A stretch of 64,000 bases of DNA from positions 28,877,511 through 28,941,510 of the forward strand of contig OZ038434.1 in assembly GCA_964036275.1 (NCBI GenBank). Reading direction: 5' to 3'. Source of the DNA: Litoditis marina (Eukaryota; Nematoda; Chromadorea; Rhabditida; Rhabditidae). The notes under the pieces are model-generated. The model did not search any database and had not been told where the DNA came from. It saw nothing but the letters and a program-made list of their open reading frames with translations. This document shows, in pieces, positions 33,194 to 45,719 of the stretch (position 1 is the first letter of the stretch; every line of letters begins with the position of its first letter). Both the position numbers and the translations under genes were made by a program.

Positions 33194-34164
33194 AAACTTT
33201 TTCATTTTTCAATTAAACTTTTTATTTTGCCGTAGAACGCAAAAACTAGCATTCTTACCTTCTTTTAGATGACTGTAGGTGTGTTTTCTAGCTCTAAGCG
33301 TCTTCAAAACAACTTTACTTTTTCAATAAAGTGTTGTTCAAAACTTACTTTGTTCACTAAAAATCTAACTGATTGCCAGATATAATTTTTAATCGAAGCT
33401 GAATCAAGTTTTATCGTATTTCCGAAATTTCTTGCCGTAGAACGCAAAAACTAGCATTCTTACCTTCTTTTAGGTGACTGTAGGTGTGTTTTCTAGCTCT
33501 AAGCGTCTTCAAAACAACTTTACTTTTTCAATAAAGTGTTGTTCAAAACTTACTTTGTTCACTAAAAATCTAACTGATTGCCAGATATAATTTTTAATCG
33601 AAGCTGAATCAAGTTTTATCGTATTTCCGAAATTTCTTGCCGTAGAACGCAAAAACTAGCATTCTTACCTTCTTTTAGATGACTGTAGGTGTGTTTTCTA
33701 GCTCTAAGCGTCTTCAAAACAACTTTACTTTTTCAATAAAGTGTTGTTCAAAACCTACTTTGTTCACTAAAAATCTAACTGATTACCAGATTATAATTTT
33801 TAATCGAAGCTGAATCAAGTTTTATCGTATTTCCGAAATTTATTGCCGTAGAAGGCAAAAACTAGCATTCTTACCTTCTTTTAGATGACTGTAGGTGTGT
33901 TTTATAGCTCTAAGCGTCTTCAAAACAACTTCACTTTTTCAATAAAGTCTTGTTCAAAACTTACCTTGTTCACTAAAAATCTAACTGATTACCAGATTAT
34001 AGTTTTTAATCGAAGCTGAATCAAGTTCTATCTTTTTTTTCAACATTTTCCAATGCATTTCATGCCTTTTACACTTCCACTAACCCCTGTATGTCTCTTA
34101 TTTCTCGCGCTGCAAATAGCGCATGGACGGACAGGTACCTCGATTGCTTGGCTATAGAATCGCT

Positions 34165-34236
34165 GGGGGTATAGCTCAGTGGTAGAGCGCTCCCTTAGCA
34201 TGGGAGAGGGCTGGGGTTCAATTCCCCATACCTCCA
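34165..34236 (+). tRNA. tRNA-Ala(AGC)
   Basis: Canonical. Last of a run of copies spaced 1043 bp apart. Confidence 0.95.
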
Positions 34237-35399
34237 TAACTTTTTCATTTTTCAATTAAACTTTTTATTTTGCCGTAGAACGCAAAAACTAGCATTCTTA
34301 CCTTCTTTTAGATGACTGTAGGTGTGTTTTCTAGCTCTAAGCGTCTTCAAAACAACTTTACTTTTTCAATAAAGTGTTGTTCAAAACTTACTTTGTTCAC
34401 TAAAAATCTAACTGATTGCCAGATATAATTTTTAATCGAAGCTGAATCAAGTTTTATCGTATTTCCGAAATTTCTTGCCGTAGAAGGCAAAAACTAGCAT
34501 TCTTACCTTCTTTTAGATGACTGTAGGTGTGTTTTATAGCTCTAAGCGTCTTCAAAACAACTTCACTTTTTCAATAAAGTGTTGTTCAAAACTTACTTTG
34601 TTCACTAAAAATCTAACTGATTGCCAGATATAATTTTTAATCGAAGCTGAATCAAGTTTTATCGTATTTCCGAAATTTCTTGCCGTAGAACGCAAAAACT
34701 AGCATTCTTACCTTCTTTTAGATGACTGTAGGTGTGTTTTCTAGCTCTAAGCGTCTTCAAAACAACTTTACTTTTTCAATAAAGTGTTGTTCAAAACTTA
34801 CTTTGTTCACTAAAAATCTAACTGATTGCCAGATATAATTTTTAATCGAAGCTGAATCAAGTTTTATCGTATTTCCGAAATTTCTTGCCGTAGAACGCAA
34901 AAACTAGCATTCTTACCTTCTTTTAGATGACTGTAGGTGTGTTTTCTAGCTCTAAGCGTCTTCAAAACAACTTTACTTTTTCAATAAAGTGTTGTTCAAA
35001 ACTTACTTTGTTCACTAAAAATCTAACTGATTACCAGATTATAATTTTTAATCGAAGCTGAATCAAGTTTTATCGTATTTCCGAAATTTATTGCCGTAGA
35101 AGGCAAAAACTAGCATTCTTACCTTCTTTTAGATGACTGTAGGTGTGTTTTATAGCTCTAAGCGTCTTCAAAACAACTTCACTTTTTCAATAAAGTCTTG
35201 TTCAAAACTTACCTTGTTCACTAAAAATCTAACTGATTACCAGATTATAGTTTTTAATCGAAGCTGAATCAAGTTCTATCTTTTTTTCAACATTTTCCAA
35301 TGCATTTCATGCCTTTTACACTTCCACTAACCCCTGTATGTCTCTTATTTCTCGCGCTGCAAATAGCGCATGGACGGACAGGTACCTCGATTGCTTGGC

Positions 35400-36650
35400 T
35401 ACAGAATCGCTGGGGGTATAGCTCAGTGGTAGAGCGCTCCCTTAGCATGGGAGAGGGCTGGGGTTCAATTCCCCATACCTCCATAACTTTTTCATTTTTC
35501 AATTAAACTTTTTATTTTGCCGTAGAACGCAAAAACTACATTCTTACCTTCTTTTAGATGACTGTAGGTGTGTTTTCTAGCTCTAAGCGTCTTCAAAACA
35601 ACTTTACTTTTTCAATAAAGTGTTGTTCAAAACTTACTTTGTTCACTAAAAATCTAACTGATTGCCAGATATAATTTTTAATCGAAGCTGAATCAAGTTT
35701 TATCGTATTTCCGAAATTTATTGCCGTAGAACGCAAAAACTAGCATTCTTACCTTCTTTTAGATGACTGCAGGTGTGTTTTCTAGCTCTAAGCGTCTTCA
35801 AAACAACTTTACTTTTTCAATAAAGTGTTGTTCAAAACATACTTCGTCTACTAAAATTCTAACTGATTACCAGATTATAATTTTTAATCGAAGCTGAATC
35901 AAGTTTTATCGTATTTCCGAAATTTATTGCCGTAGAACGCAAAAACTAGCATTCTTACCTTCTTTCAGATGACTGTAGGTGTGTTTTCTAGCTCTAAGCG
36001 TCTTCAAAACAACTTTACTTTTTCAATAAAGTGTTGTTCACAACTTACTTCGTTTACTAAAAATCTAACTGATTACCAGATTATAATTTTTAATCGAAGC
36101 TGAATCAAGTTTTATTGTATTTCCGAAATTTCTTGCCGTAGAACGCAAAAACTAGCATTCTTACCTTCTTTTAGATGACTGTAGGTGTGTTTTCTAGCTC
36201 TAAGCGTCTTCAAAACAACTTTACTTTTTCAATAAAGTGTTGTTCAAAACTTACTTCGTTTACTAAAAATCTAACTGATTACCAGATTATAATTTTTAAT
36301 CGAAGCTGAATCAAGTTTTATCGTATTTCCGAAATTCATTGCCGTAGAACGCAACAACTAGCATTCTTACCTTCTTTTAGATGACTGTAGGTGTGTTTTA
36401 TAGCTCTAAGCGTCTTCAAAACAACTTCACTTTTTCAATAAAGTCTTGTTCAAAACTTACTTTATTCACTAAAAATCTAACTGATTACCAGATTATAATT
36501 TTTAATCGAAGCTGAATCAAGTTTTATCGTATTTCCGAAATTTATTGCCGTAGAAGGCAAAAACTAGCATTCTTACCTTCTTTTAGATGACTGTAGGTGT
36601 GTTTTATAGCTCTAAGCGTCTTCAAAACAACTTCACGTTTTCAATAAAGT
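35400..36650 (+). repeat. ~1.25-kb duplicated block, copy 1
   Basis: Matches 37880-39130 at offset 2481. Shared rare variants: AACTACATTC at 35537/38018, CGTCTACTAAAATTC at 35846/38327, CAACAACTAG near 36352/38833, CACGTTTTC and AGTCCTG near 36636/39117. Confidence 0.8.
35412..35483 (+). tRNA. tRNA-Ala(AGC)
   Basis: Canonical. Five monomers after 34165. Upstream element TACAG. Confidence 0.95.
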
Positions 36651-37879
36651 CCTGTTCAAAACTTACTTTGTTCACTAAAAATCTAACTGATTGCCAGATA
36701 TAATTTTTAATCGAAGCTGAATCAAGTTTTATCGTATTTCCGAAATTTCTTGCCGTAGAACGCAAAAACTAGCATTCTTACCTTCTTTTAGGTGACTGTA
36801 GGTGTGTTTTCTAGCTCTAAGCGTCTTCAAAACAACTTTACTTTTTCAATAAAGTGTTGTTCAAAACTTACTTTGTTCACTAAAAATCTAACTGATTGCC
36901 AGATATAATTTTTAATCGAAGCTGAATCAAGTTTTATCGTATTTCCGAAATTTCTTGCCGTAGAACGCAAAAACTAGCATTCTTACCTTCTTTTAGATGA
37001 CTGTAGGTGTGTTTTCTAGCTCTAAGCGTCTTCAAAACAACTTTACTTTTTCAATAAAGTGTTGTTCAAAACCTACTTTGTTCACTAAAAATCTAACTGA
37101 TTACCAGATTATAATTTTTAATCGAAGCTGAATCAAGTTTTATCGTATTTCCGAAATTTATTGCCGTAGAAGGCAAAAACTAGCATTCTTACCTTCTTTT
37201 AGATGACTGTAGGTGTGTTTTATAGCTCTAAGCGTCTTCAAAACAACTTCACTTTTTCAATAAAGTGTTGTTCAAAACTTACTTTGTTCACTAAAAATCT
37301 AACTGATTGCCAGATATAATTTTTAATCGAAGCTGAATCAAGTTTTATCGTATTTCCGAAATTTCTTGCCGTAGAACGCAAAAACTAGCATTCTTACCTT
37401 CTTTTAGATGACTGTAGGTGTGTTTTCTAGCTCTAAGCGTCTTCAAAACAACTTTACTTTTTCAATAAAGTGTTGTTCAAAACTTACTTTGTTCACTAAA
37501 AATCTAACTGATTACCAGATTATAATTTTTAATCGAAGCTGAATCAAGTTTTATCGTATTTCCGAAATTTATTGCCGTAGAAGGCAAAAACTAGCATTCT
37601 TACCTTCTTTTAGATGACTGTAGGTGTGTTTTATAGCTCTAAGCGTCTTCAAAACAACTTCACTTTTTCAATAAAGTCTTGTTCAAAACTTACCTTGCTC
37701 ACTAAAAATCTAACTGATTACCAGATTATAGTTTTTAATCGAAGCTGAATCAAGTTCTATCTTTTTTTCAACATTTTCCAATGCATTTCATGCCTTTTAC
37801 ACTTCCACTAACCCCTGTATGTCTCTTATTTCTCGCGCTGCAAATAGCGCATGGACGGACAGGTACCTCGATTGCTTGG

Positions 37880-39130
37880 CTACAGAATCGCTGGGGGTAT
37901 AGCTCAGTGGTAGAGCGCTCCCTTAGCATGGGAGAGGGCTGGGGTTCAATTCCCCATACCTCCATAACTTTTTCATTTTTCAATTAAACTTTTTATTTTG
38001 CCGTAGAACGCAAAAACTACATTCTTACCTTCTTTTAGATGATTGTAGGTGTGTTTTCTAGCTCTAAGCGTCTTCAAAACAACTTTACTTTTTCAATAAA
38101 GTGTTGTTCAAAACTTACTTTGTTCACTAAAAATCTAACTGATTGCCAGATATAATTTTTAATCGAAGCTGAATCAAGTTTTATCGTATTTCCGAAATTT
38201 ATTGCCGTAGAACGCAAAAACTAGCATTCTTACCTTCTTTTAGATGACTGCAGGTGTGTTTTCTAGCTCTAAGCGTCTTCAAAACAACTTTACTTTTTCA
38301 ATAAAGTGTTGTTCAAAACATACTTCGTCTACTAAAATTCTAACTGATTACCAGATTATAATTTTTAATCGAAGCTGAATCAAGTTTTATCGTATTTCCG
38401 AAATTTATTGCCGTAGAACGCAAAAACTAGCATTCTTACCTTCTTTCAGATGACTGTAGGTGTGTTTTCTAGCTCTAAGCGTCTTCAAAACAACTTTACT
38501 TTTTCAATAAAGTGTTGTTCAAAACTTACTTCGTTTACTAAAAATCTAACTGATTACCAGATTATAATTTTTAATCGAAGCTGAATCAAGTTTTATTGTA
38601 TTTCCGAAATTTCTTGCCGTAGAACGCAAAAACTAGCATTCTTACCTTCTTTTAGATGACTGTAGGTGTGTTTTCTAGCTCTAAGCGTCTTCAAAACAAC
38701 TTTACTTTTTCAATAAAGTGTTGTTCAAAACTTACTTCGTTTACTAAAAATCTAACTGATTACCAGATTATAATTTTTAATCGAAGCTGAATCAAGTTTT
38801 ATCGTATTTCCGAAATTCATTGCCGTAGAACGCAACAACTAGCATTCTTACCTTCTTTTAGATGACTGTAGGTGTGTTTTATAGCTCTAAGCGTCTTCAA
38901 AACAACTTCACTTTTTCAATAAAGTCTTGTTCAAAACTTACTTTATTCACTAAAAATCTAACTGATTACCAGATTATAATTTTTAATCGAAGCTGAATCA
39001 AGTTTTATCGTATTTCCGAAATTTATTGCCGTAGAAGGCAAAAACTAGCATTCTTACCTTCTTTTAGATGACTGTAGGTGTGTTTTATAGCTCTAAGCGT
39101 CTTCAAAACAACTTCACGTTTTCAATAAAG
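37880..39130 (+). repeat. ~1.25-kb duplicated block, copy 2
   Basis: Partner of 35400-36650 with only scattered differences (for example GATTGTAGG at 38041, and CACAACTT in copy 1 against CAAAACTT here). Confidence 0.8.
37893..37964 (+). tRNA. tRNA-Ala(AGC)
   Basis: Canonical. Eleven monomers after 35412, the longest tRNA-free run of satellite in the array. Shares its TACAG upstream variant. Confidence 0.95.
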
Positions 39131-39756
39131 TCCTGTTCAAAACTTACTTTGTTCACTAAAAATCTAACTGATTACCAGATTATAATTTTAATCGAAGCTG
39201 AATCAAGTTTTATCGTATTTCCGAAATTTCTTGCCGTAGAACGCAAAAACTAGCATTCTTACCTTCTTTTAGATGACTGTAGGTGTGTTTTCTAGCTGTA
39301 AGCGTCTTCAAAACAACTTTACTTTTTCAATAAAGTGTTGTTCAAAACTTACTTCGTTTACTAAAAATCTAACTGATTACCAGATTATAATTTTTAATCG
39401 AAGCTGAATCAAGTTTTATCGTATTTCCGAAATTTATTGCCGTAGAAGGCAAAAACTAGCATTCTTACCTTCTTTTAGATGACTGTAGGTGTGTTTTCTA
39501 GCTCTAAGCGTGTTCAAAACAACTTCACTTTTTCAATAAAGTCTTGTTCAAAACTTACTTTGTTCACTAAAAATCTAACTGATTACCAGATTATAATTTT
39601 TAATCGAAGCTGAATCAAGTTTTATCGTATTTCAACATTTTCCAATGCATTTCATGCCTTTTACACTTCCACTAACCCCTGTCTGTCTCTTATTTCTCGC
39701 GCTGCAAATAGCGCATGGACGGACAGGTACCTCGATTGCTGGGCTATATAATCGCT

Positions 39757-39828
39757 GGGGGTATAGCTCAGTGGTAGAGCGCTCCCTTAGCATGGGAGAG
39801 GGCTGGGGTTCAATTCCCCATACCTCCA
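39757..39828 (+). tRNA. tRNA-Ala(AGC)
   Basis: Canonical. Eight monomers after the previous copy. Upstream GGGCTATATAA, downstream T-run shortened to four. Confidence 0.95.
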
Positions 39829-40181
39829 TAACCTTTTCATTTTTCAATTAAACTTTTTATTTTGCCGTAGAACGCAAAAACTAGCATTCTTACCTTCTTT
39901 TAGATGACTGTAGGTGTGTTTTCTAGCTCTAAGCGTCTTCAAAACAACTTCACTTTTTCAATAAAGTCTTGTTCAAAACTTACTTTGTTCACTAAAAATC
40001 TAACTGATTACCAGATTATAATTTTTAATCGAAGCTGAATCAAGTTGTATCGTATTTCAACATTTTCCAATGCATTTCATGCCTTTTACACTTCCACTAA
40101 CCCCTGTCTGTCTCTTATTTCTCGCGCTGCAAATAGCGCATGGACGGACAGGTACCTCGATTGCTTGGCTATATAATCGCT

Positions 40182-40253
40182 GGGGGTATAGCTCAGTGGT
40201 AGAGCGCTCCCTTAGCATGGGAGAGGGCTGGGGTTCAATTCCCCATACCTCCA
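40182..40253 (+). tRNA. tRNA-Ala(AGC)
   Basis: Canonical. First of the close pairs 425 bp apart (one monomer between). Confidence 0.95.
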
Positions 40254-41018
40254 TAACTTTTTCATTTTTCAATTAAACTTTTTATTTTGCCGTAGAACGC
40301 AAAAACTAGCATTCTTACCTTCTTTTAGATGACTGTAGGTGTGTTTTCTAGCTCTAAGCGTCTTCAAAACAACTTTACTTTTTCAATAAAGTGTTGTTCA
40401 AAACTTACTTTGTTCACTAAAAATCTAACTGATTACCAGATTATAATTTTTAATCGAAGCTGAATCAAGTTTTATCGTATTTCCGAAATTTCTTGCCGTA
40501 GAACGCAAAAACTAGCATTCTTACCTTCTTTTAGATGACTGTAGGTGTGTTTTCTAGCTGTAAGCGTCTTCAAAACAACTTTACTTTTTCAATAAAGTGT
40601 TGTTCAAAACTTACTTCGTTTACTAAAAATCTAACTGATTACCAGATTATAATTTTTAATCGAAGCTGAATCAAGTTTTATCGTATTTCCGAAATTTATT
40701 GCCGTAGAAGGCAAAAACTAGCATTCTTACCTTCTTTTAGATGACTGTAGGTGTGTTTTCTAGCTCTAAGCGTGTTCAAAACAACTTCACTTTTTCAATA
40801 AAGTCTTGTTCAAAACTTACTTTGTTCACTAAAAATCTAACTGATTACCAGATTATAATTTTTAATCGAAGCTGAATCAAGTTTTATCGTATTTCAACAT
40901 TTTCCAATGCATTTCATGCCTTTTACACTTCCACTAACCCCTGTCTGTCTCTTATTTCTCGCGCTGCAAATAGCGCATGGACGGACAGGTACCTCGATTG
41001 CTTGGCTATATAATCGCT

Positions 41019-41090
41019 GGGGGTATAGCTCAGTGGTAGAGCGCTCCCTTAGCATGGGAGAGGGCTGGGGTTCAATTCCCCATACCTCCA
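41019..41090 (+). tRNA. tRNA-Ala(AGC)
   Basis: Canonical. Three monomers after 40182; T4 terminator. It is also 1262 bp from 39757, from an older pair duplication. Confidence 0.95.
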
Positions 41091-41443
41091 TAACCTTTTC
41101 ATTTTTCAATTAAACTTTTTATTTTGCCGTAGAACGCAAAAACTAGCATTCTTACCTTCTTTTAGATGACTGTAGGTGTGTTTTCTAGCTCTAAGCGTCT
41201 TCAAAACAACTTCACTTTTTCAATAAAGTCTTGTTCAAAACTTACTTTGTTCACTAAAAATCTAACTGATTACCAGATTATAATTTTTAATCGAAGCTGA
41301 ATCAAGTTGTATCGTATTTCAACATTTTCCAATGCATTTCATGCCTTTTACACTTCCACTAACCCCTGTCTGTCTCTTATTTCTCGCGCTGCAAATAGCG
41401 CATGGACGGACAGGTACCTCGATTGCTTGGCTATATAATCGCT

Positions 41444-41515
41444 GGGGGTATAGCTCAGTGGTAGAGCGCTCCCTTAGCATGGGAGAGGGCTGGGGTTGAA
41501 TTCCCCATACCTCCA
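41444..41515 (+). tRNA. tRNA-Ala(AGC), C56G (box B mutant, likely silent)
   Basis: The T loop reads TTGAATT. C56G removes the G19-C56 tertiary pair and is the change known from yeast SUP4 work to cripple TFIIIC binding. The rest is intact. Confidence 0.88.
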
Positions 41516-42280
41516 TAACTTTTTCATTTTTCAATTAAACTTTTTATTTTGCCGTAGAACGCAAAAACTAGCATTCTTACCTTCTTTTAGATGACTGTAG
41601 GTGTGTTTTCTAGCTCTAAGCGTCTTCAAAACAACTTTACTTTTTCAATAAAGTGTTGTTCAAAACTTACTTTGTTCACTAAAAATCTAACTGATTACCA
41701 GATTATAATTTTTAATCGAAGCTGAATCAAGTTTTATCGTATTTCCGAAATTCATTGCCGTAGAAGGCAAAAACTAGCATTTTTACCTTCTTTTAGATGA
41801 CTGTAGGTGTGTTTTATAGCTCTAAGCGTCTTCAAAACAACTTCACTTTTTCAATAAAGTCTTGTTCAAAACATACTTTGTTCACTAAAAATCTAACTGG
41901 TTACCAGATTATAATTTTTAATCGAAGCTGAATCAAGTTTTATCGTATTTCAGAAATTTATTGCCGTAGAAGGCAAAAACTAGCATTCTTACCTTCTTTT
42001 AGATGACTGTAGGTGTGTTTTCTAGCTCTAAGCGTTTTCAAAACAACTTCACTTTTTCAATAAAGTGTTGTTCAAAACTTACTTTGTTCACTAAAAATCT
42101 AACTGATTACCAGATTATAGTTTTTAATCGAAGCTGAATCAAGTTCTATCGTATTTCAATATTTTCCAATGCATTTCATGCCTTTTATACTTCCACTAAC
42201 CCCTGTCTGTCTCTTATTTCTCGCGCTGCAAATAGCGCATGGACGGACAGGTACCTCGATTGCTTGGCTATAGAATCGCT

Positions 42281-42352
42281 GGGGGTATAGCTCAGTGGTA
42301 GAGCGCTCCCTTAGCATGGGAGAGGGCTGGGGTTCAATTCCCCATACCTCCA
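42281..42352 (+). tRNA. tRNA-Ala(AGC)
   Basis: Canonical. Downstream AACGTTTTC. The module starts CAATATTTTCC. Confidence 0.95.
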
Positions 42353-42914
42353 TAACGTTTTCATTTTTCAATTAAACTTTTTATTTTGCCGTAGAACGCA
42401 AAAACTAGCATTCTTACCTTCTTTTTTAGATGACTGTAGGTATGTTTTCTAGCTCTAAGCGTCTTCAAAACAACTTTACTTTTTCAATAAAGTGTTGTTC
42501 AAAACTTACTTTGTTCACTAAAAATCTAACTGATTACCAGATTATAATTTTTAATCGAAGCTGAATCAAGTTTTATCGTATTTCCGAAATTTATTGCCGG
42601 AGAAGGCAAAAACTAGCTTTCTTACCTTCTTTTAGATGACTGTAGGTGTGTTTTATAGCTCTAAGCGTCTTGAAAACAACGTCACTTTTTCAATAAAGTC
42701 TTGTTCAAAACTTACTTTGTTCACTAAAAATCTAACTGATTATCAGATTATAGTTTTTAATCGACGCTGAATCAAGTTCTATCGTATTTCCAACATTTTC
42801 CAATGCAATTCATGCCTTTTACACTTCCACTAACCCCTGTCTGTCTCTTATTTCTCGCGCTGCAAATAGCGCATGGACGGACAGGTACCTCTATTGCTTG
42901 GCTATAGAACCACT

Positions 42915-42986
42915 GGGGGTATAGCTCAGTGGTAGAGCGCTCCCTTAGCATGGGAGAGGGCTGGGGTTCAATTCCCCATACCTCCA
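42915..42986 (+). tRNA. tRNA-Ala(AGC)
   Basis: Canonical. Two monomers after 42281. The immediate 5' flank is ACCACT instead of ATCGCT. Confidence 0.95.
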
Positions 42987-43751
42987 TAACTTTTTCATTT
43001 TTCAATTAAACTTTTTCTTTTGCCGTAGAACGCAAAAACTAGCATTCTTACCTTCTTTTAGATGACTGTGGGTGTGTTTTATAGCTCTAAGCGTCTTCAA
43101 AACAACTTCACTTTTTCAATAAAGTGTTGTTCAAAACTTACTTTGTTCACTAAAAATCTAACTGATTACCAGATTATAATTTTTAATCGAAGCTGAATCA
43201 AGTTTTATCGTATTTCCGAAATTTCTTGCCGTAGAACGCAAAAACTAGCATTCTTACCTTCTTTTAGATGACTGTAGGTGTGTTTTCTAGCTGTAAGCGT
43301 CTTCAAAACAACTTTACTTTTTCAATAAAGTGTTGTTCAAAACTTACTTCGTTTACTAAAAATCTAACTGATTACCAGATTATAATTTTTAATCGAAGCT
43401 GAATCAAGTTTTATCGTATTTCCGAAATTTATTGCCGTAGAAGGCAAAAACTAGCATTCTTACCTTCTTTTAGATGACTGTAGGTGTGTTTTCTAGCTCT
43501 AAGCGTGTTCAAAACAACTTCACTTTTTCAATAAAGTCTTGTTCAAAACTTACTTTGTTCACTAAAAATCTAACTGATTACCAGATTATAATTTTTAATC
43601 GAAGCTGAATCAAGTTTTATCGTATTTCAACATTTTCCAATGCATTTCATGCCTTTTACACTTCCACTAACCCCTGTCTGTCTCTTATTTCTCGCGCTGC
43701 AAATAGCGCATGGACGGACAGGTACCTCGATTGCTTGGCTATATAATCGCT

Positions 43752-43823
43752 GGGGGTATAGCTCAGTGGTAGAGCGCTCCCTTAGCATGGGAGAGGGCTG
43801 GGGTTCAATTCCCCATACCTCCA
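43752..43823 (+). tRNA. tRNA-Ala(AGC)
   Basis: Canonical; duplicate of 41019 with the same T4 terminator. Confidence 0.95.
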
Positions 43824-44176
43824 TAACCTTTTCATTTTTCAATTAAACTTTTTATTTTGCCGTAGAACGCAAAAACTAGCATTCTTACCTTCTTTTAGAT
43901 GACTGTAGGTGTGTTTTCTAGCTCTAAGCGTCTTCAAAACAACTTCACTTTTTCAATAAAGTCTTGTTCAAAACTTACTTTGTTCACTAAAAATCTAACT
44001 GATTACCAGATTATAATTTTTAATCGAAGCTGAATCAAGTTGTATCGTATTTCAACATTTTCCAATGCATTTCATGCCTTTTACACTTCCACTAACCCCT
44101 GTCTGTCTCTTATTTCTCGCGCTGCAAATAGCGCATGGACGGACAGGTACCTCGATTGCTTGGCTATATAATCGCT

Positions 44177-44248
44177 GGGGGTATAGCTCAGTGGTAGAGC
44201 GCTCCCTTAGCATGGGAGAGGGCTGGGGTTGAATTCCCCATACCTCCA
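44177..44248 (+). tRNA. tRNA-Ala(AGC), C56G (box B mutant, likely silent)
   Basis: Same TTGAATT T loop as 41444. The mutant was copied with its block. Confidence 0.88.
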
Positions 44249-45013
44249 TAACTTTTTCATTTTTCAATTAAACTTTTTATTTTGCCGTAGAACGCAAAAA
44301 CTAGCATTCTTACCTTCTTTTAGATGACTGTAGGTGTGTTTTCTAGCTCTAAGCGTCTTCAAAACAACTTTACTTTTTCAATAAAGTGTTGTTCAAAACT
44401 TACTTTGTTCACTAAAAATCTAACTGATTACCAGATTATAATTTTTAATCGAAGCTGAATCAAGTTTTATCGTATTTCCGAAATTCATTGCCGTAGAAGG
44501 CAAAAACTAGCATTTTTACCTTCTTTTAGATGACTGTAGGTGTGTTTTATAGCTCTAAGCGTCTTCAAAACAACTTCACTTTTTCAATAAAGTCTTGTTC
44601 AAAACATACTTTGTTCACTAAAAATCTAACTGGTTACCAGATTATAATTTTTAATCGAAGCTGAATCAAGTTTTATCGTATTTCAGAAATTTATTGCCGT
44701 AGAAGGCAAAAACTAGCATTCTTACCTTCTTTTAGATGACTGTAGGTGTGTTTTCTAGCTCTAAGCGTTTTCAAAACAACTTCACTTTTTCAATAAAGTG
44801 TTGTTCAAAACTTACTTTGTTCACTAAAAATCTAACTGATTACCAGATTATAGTTTTTAATCGAAGCTGAATCAAGTTGTATCGTATTTCAATATTTTCC
44901 AATGCATTTCATGCCTTTTATACTTCCACTAACCCCTGTCTGTCTCTTATTTCTCGCGCTGCAAATAGCGCATGGCCGGACAGGTACCTCGATTGCTTGG
45001 CTATAGAATCGCT

Positions 45014-45085
45014 GGGGGTATAGCTCAGTGGTAGAGCGCTCCCTTAGCATGGGAGAGGGCTGGGGTTCAATTCCCCATACCTCCA
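45014..45085 (+). tRNA. tRNA-Ala(AGC)
   Basis: Canonical; duplicate of 42281. Confidence 0.95.
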
Positions 45086-45647
45086 TAACGTTTTCATTTT
45101 TCAATTAAACTTTTTATTTTGCCGTAGAACGCAAAAACTAGCATTCTTACCTTCTTTTTTAGATGACTGTAGGTATGTTTTCTAGCTCTAAGCGTCTTCA
45201 AAACAACTTTACTTTTTCAATAAAGTGTTGTTCAAAACTTACTTTGTTCACTAAAAATCTAACTGATTACCAGATTATAATTTTTAATCGAAGCTGAATC
45301 AAGTTTTATCGTATTTCCGAAATTTATTGCCGGAGAAGGCAAAAACTAGCTTTCTTACCTTCTTTTAGATGACTGTAGGTGTGTTTTATAGCTCTAAGCG
45401 TCTTGAAAACAACGTCACTTTTTCAATAAAGTCTTGTTCAAAACTTACTTTGTTCACTAAAAATCTAACTGATTATCAGATTATAGTTTTTAATCGACGC
45501 TGAATCAAGTTCTATCGTATTTCCAACATTTTCCAATGCAATTCATGCCTTTTACACTTCCACTAACCCCTGTCTGTCTCTTATTTCTCGCGCTGCAAAT
45601 AGCGCATGGACGGACAGGTACCTCTATTGCTTGGCTATAGAACCACT

Positions 45648-45719
45648 GGGGGTATAGCTCAGTGGTAGAGCGCTCCCTTAGCATGGGAGAGGGCTGGGGT
45701 TCAATTCCCCATACCTCCA
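45648..45719 (+). tRNA. tRNA-Ala(AGC)
   Basis: Canonical; duplicate of 42915. Followed by ten monomers without a tRNA, several with CAGGTTTTATCG and CTTCTTTTTTAG variants. Confidence 0.95.

Larger units (their letters stand above)
40400..43130 (+). repeat. 2733-bp higher-order unit, copy 1
   Basis: Tandem with 43130-45860. Four tRNAs (41019, 41444, 42281, 42915) map one to one to 43752, 44177, 45014, 45648. Shared marks: the C56G tRNA, CTTCTTTTTTAGATG, GCCGGAGAAGGC and TCGACGCTG. Confidence 0.85.
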
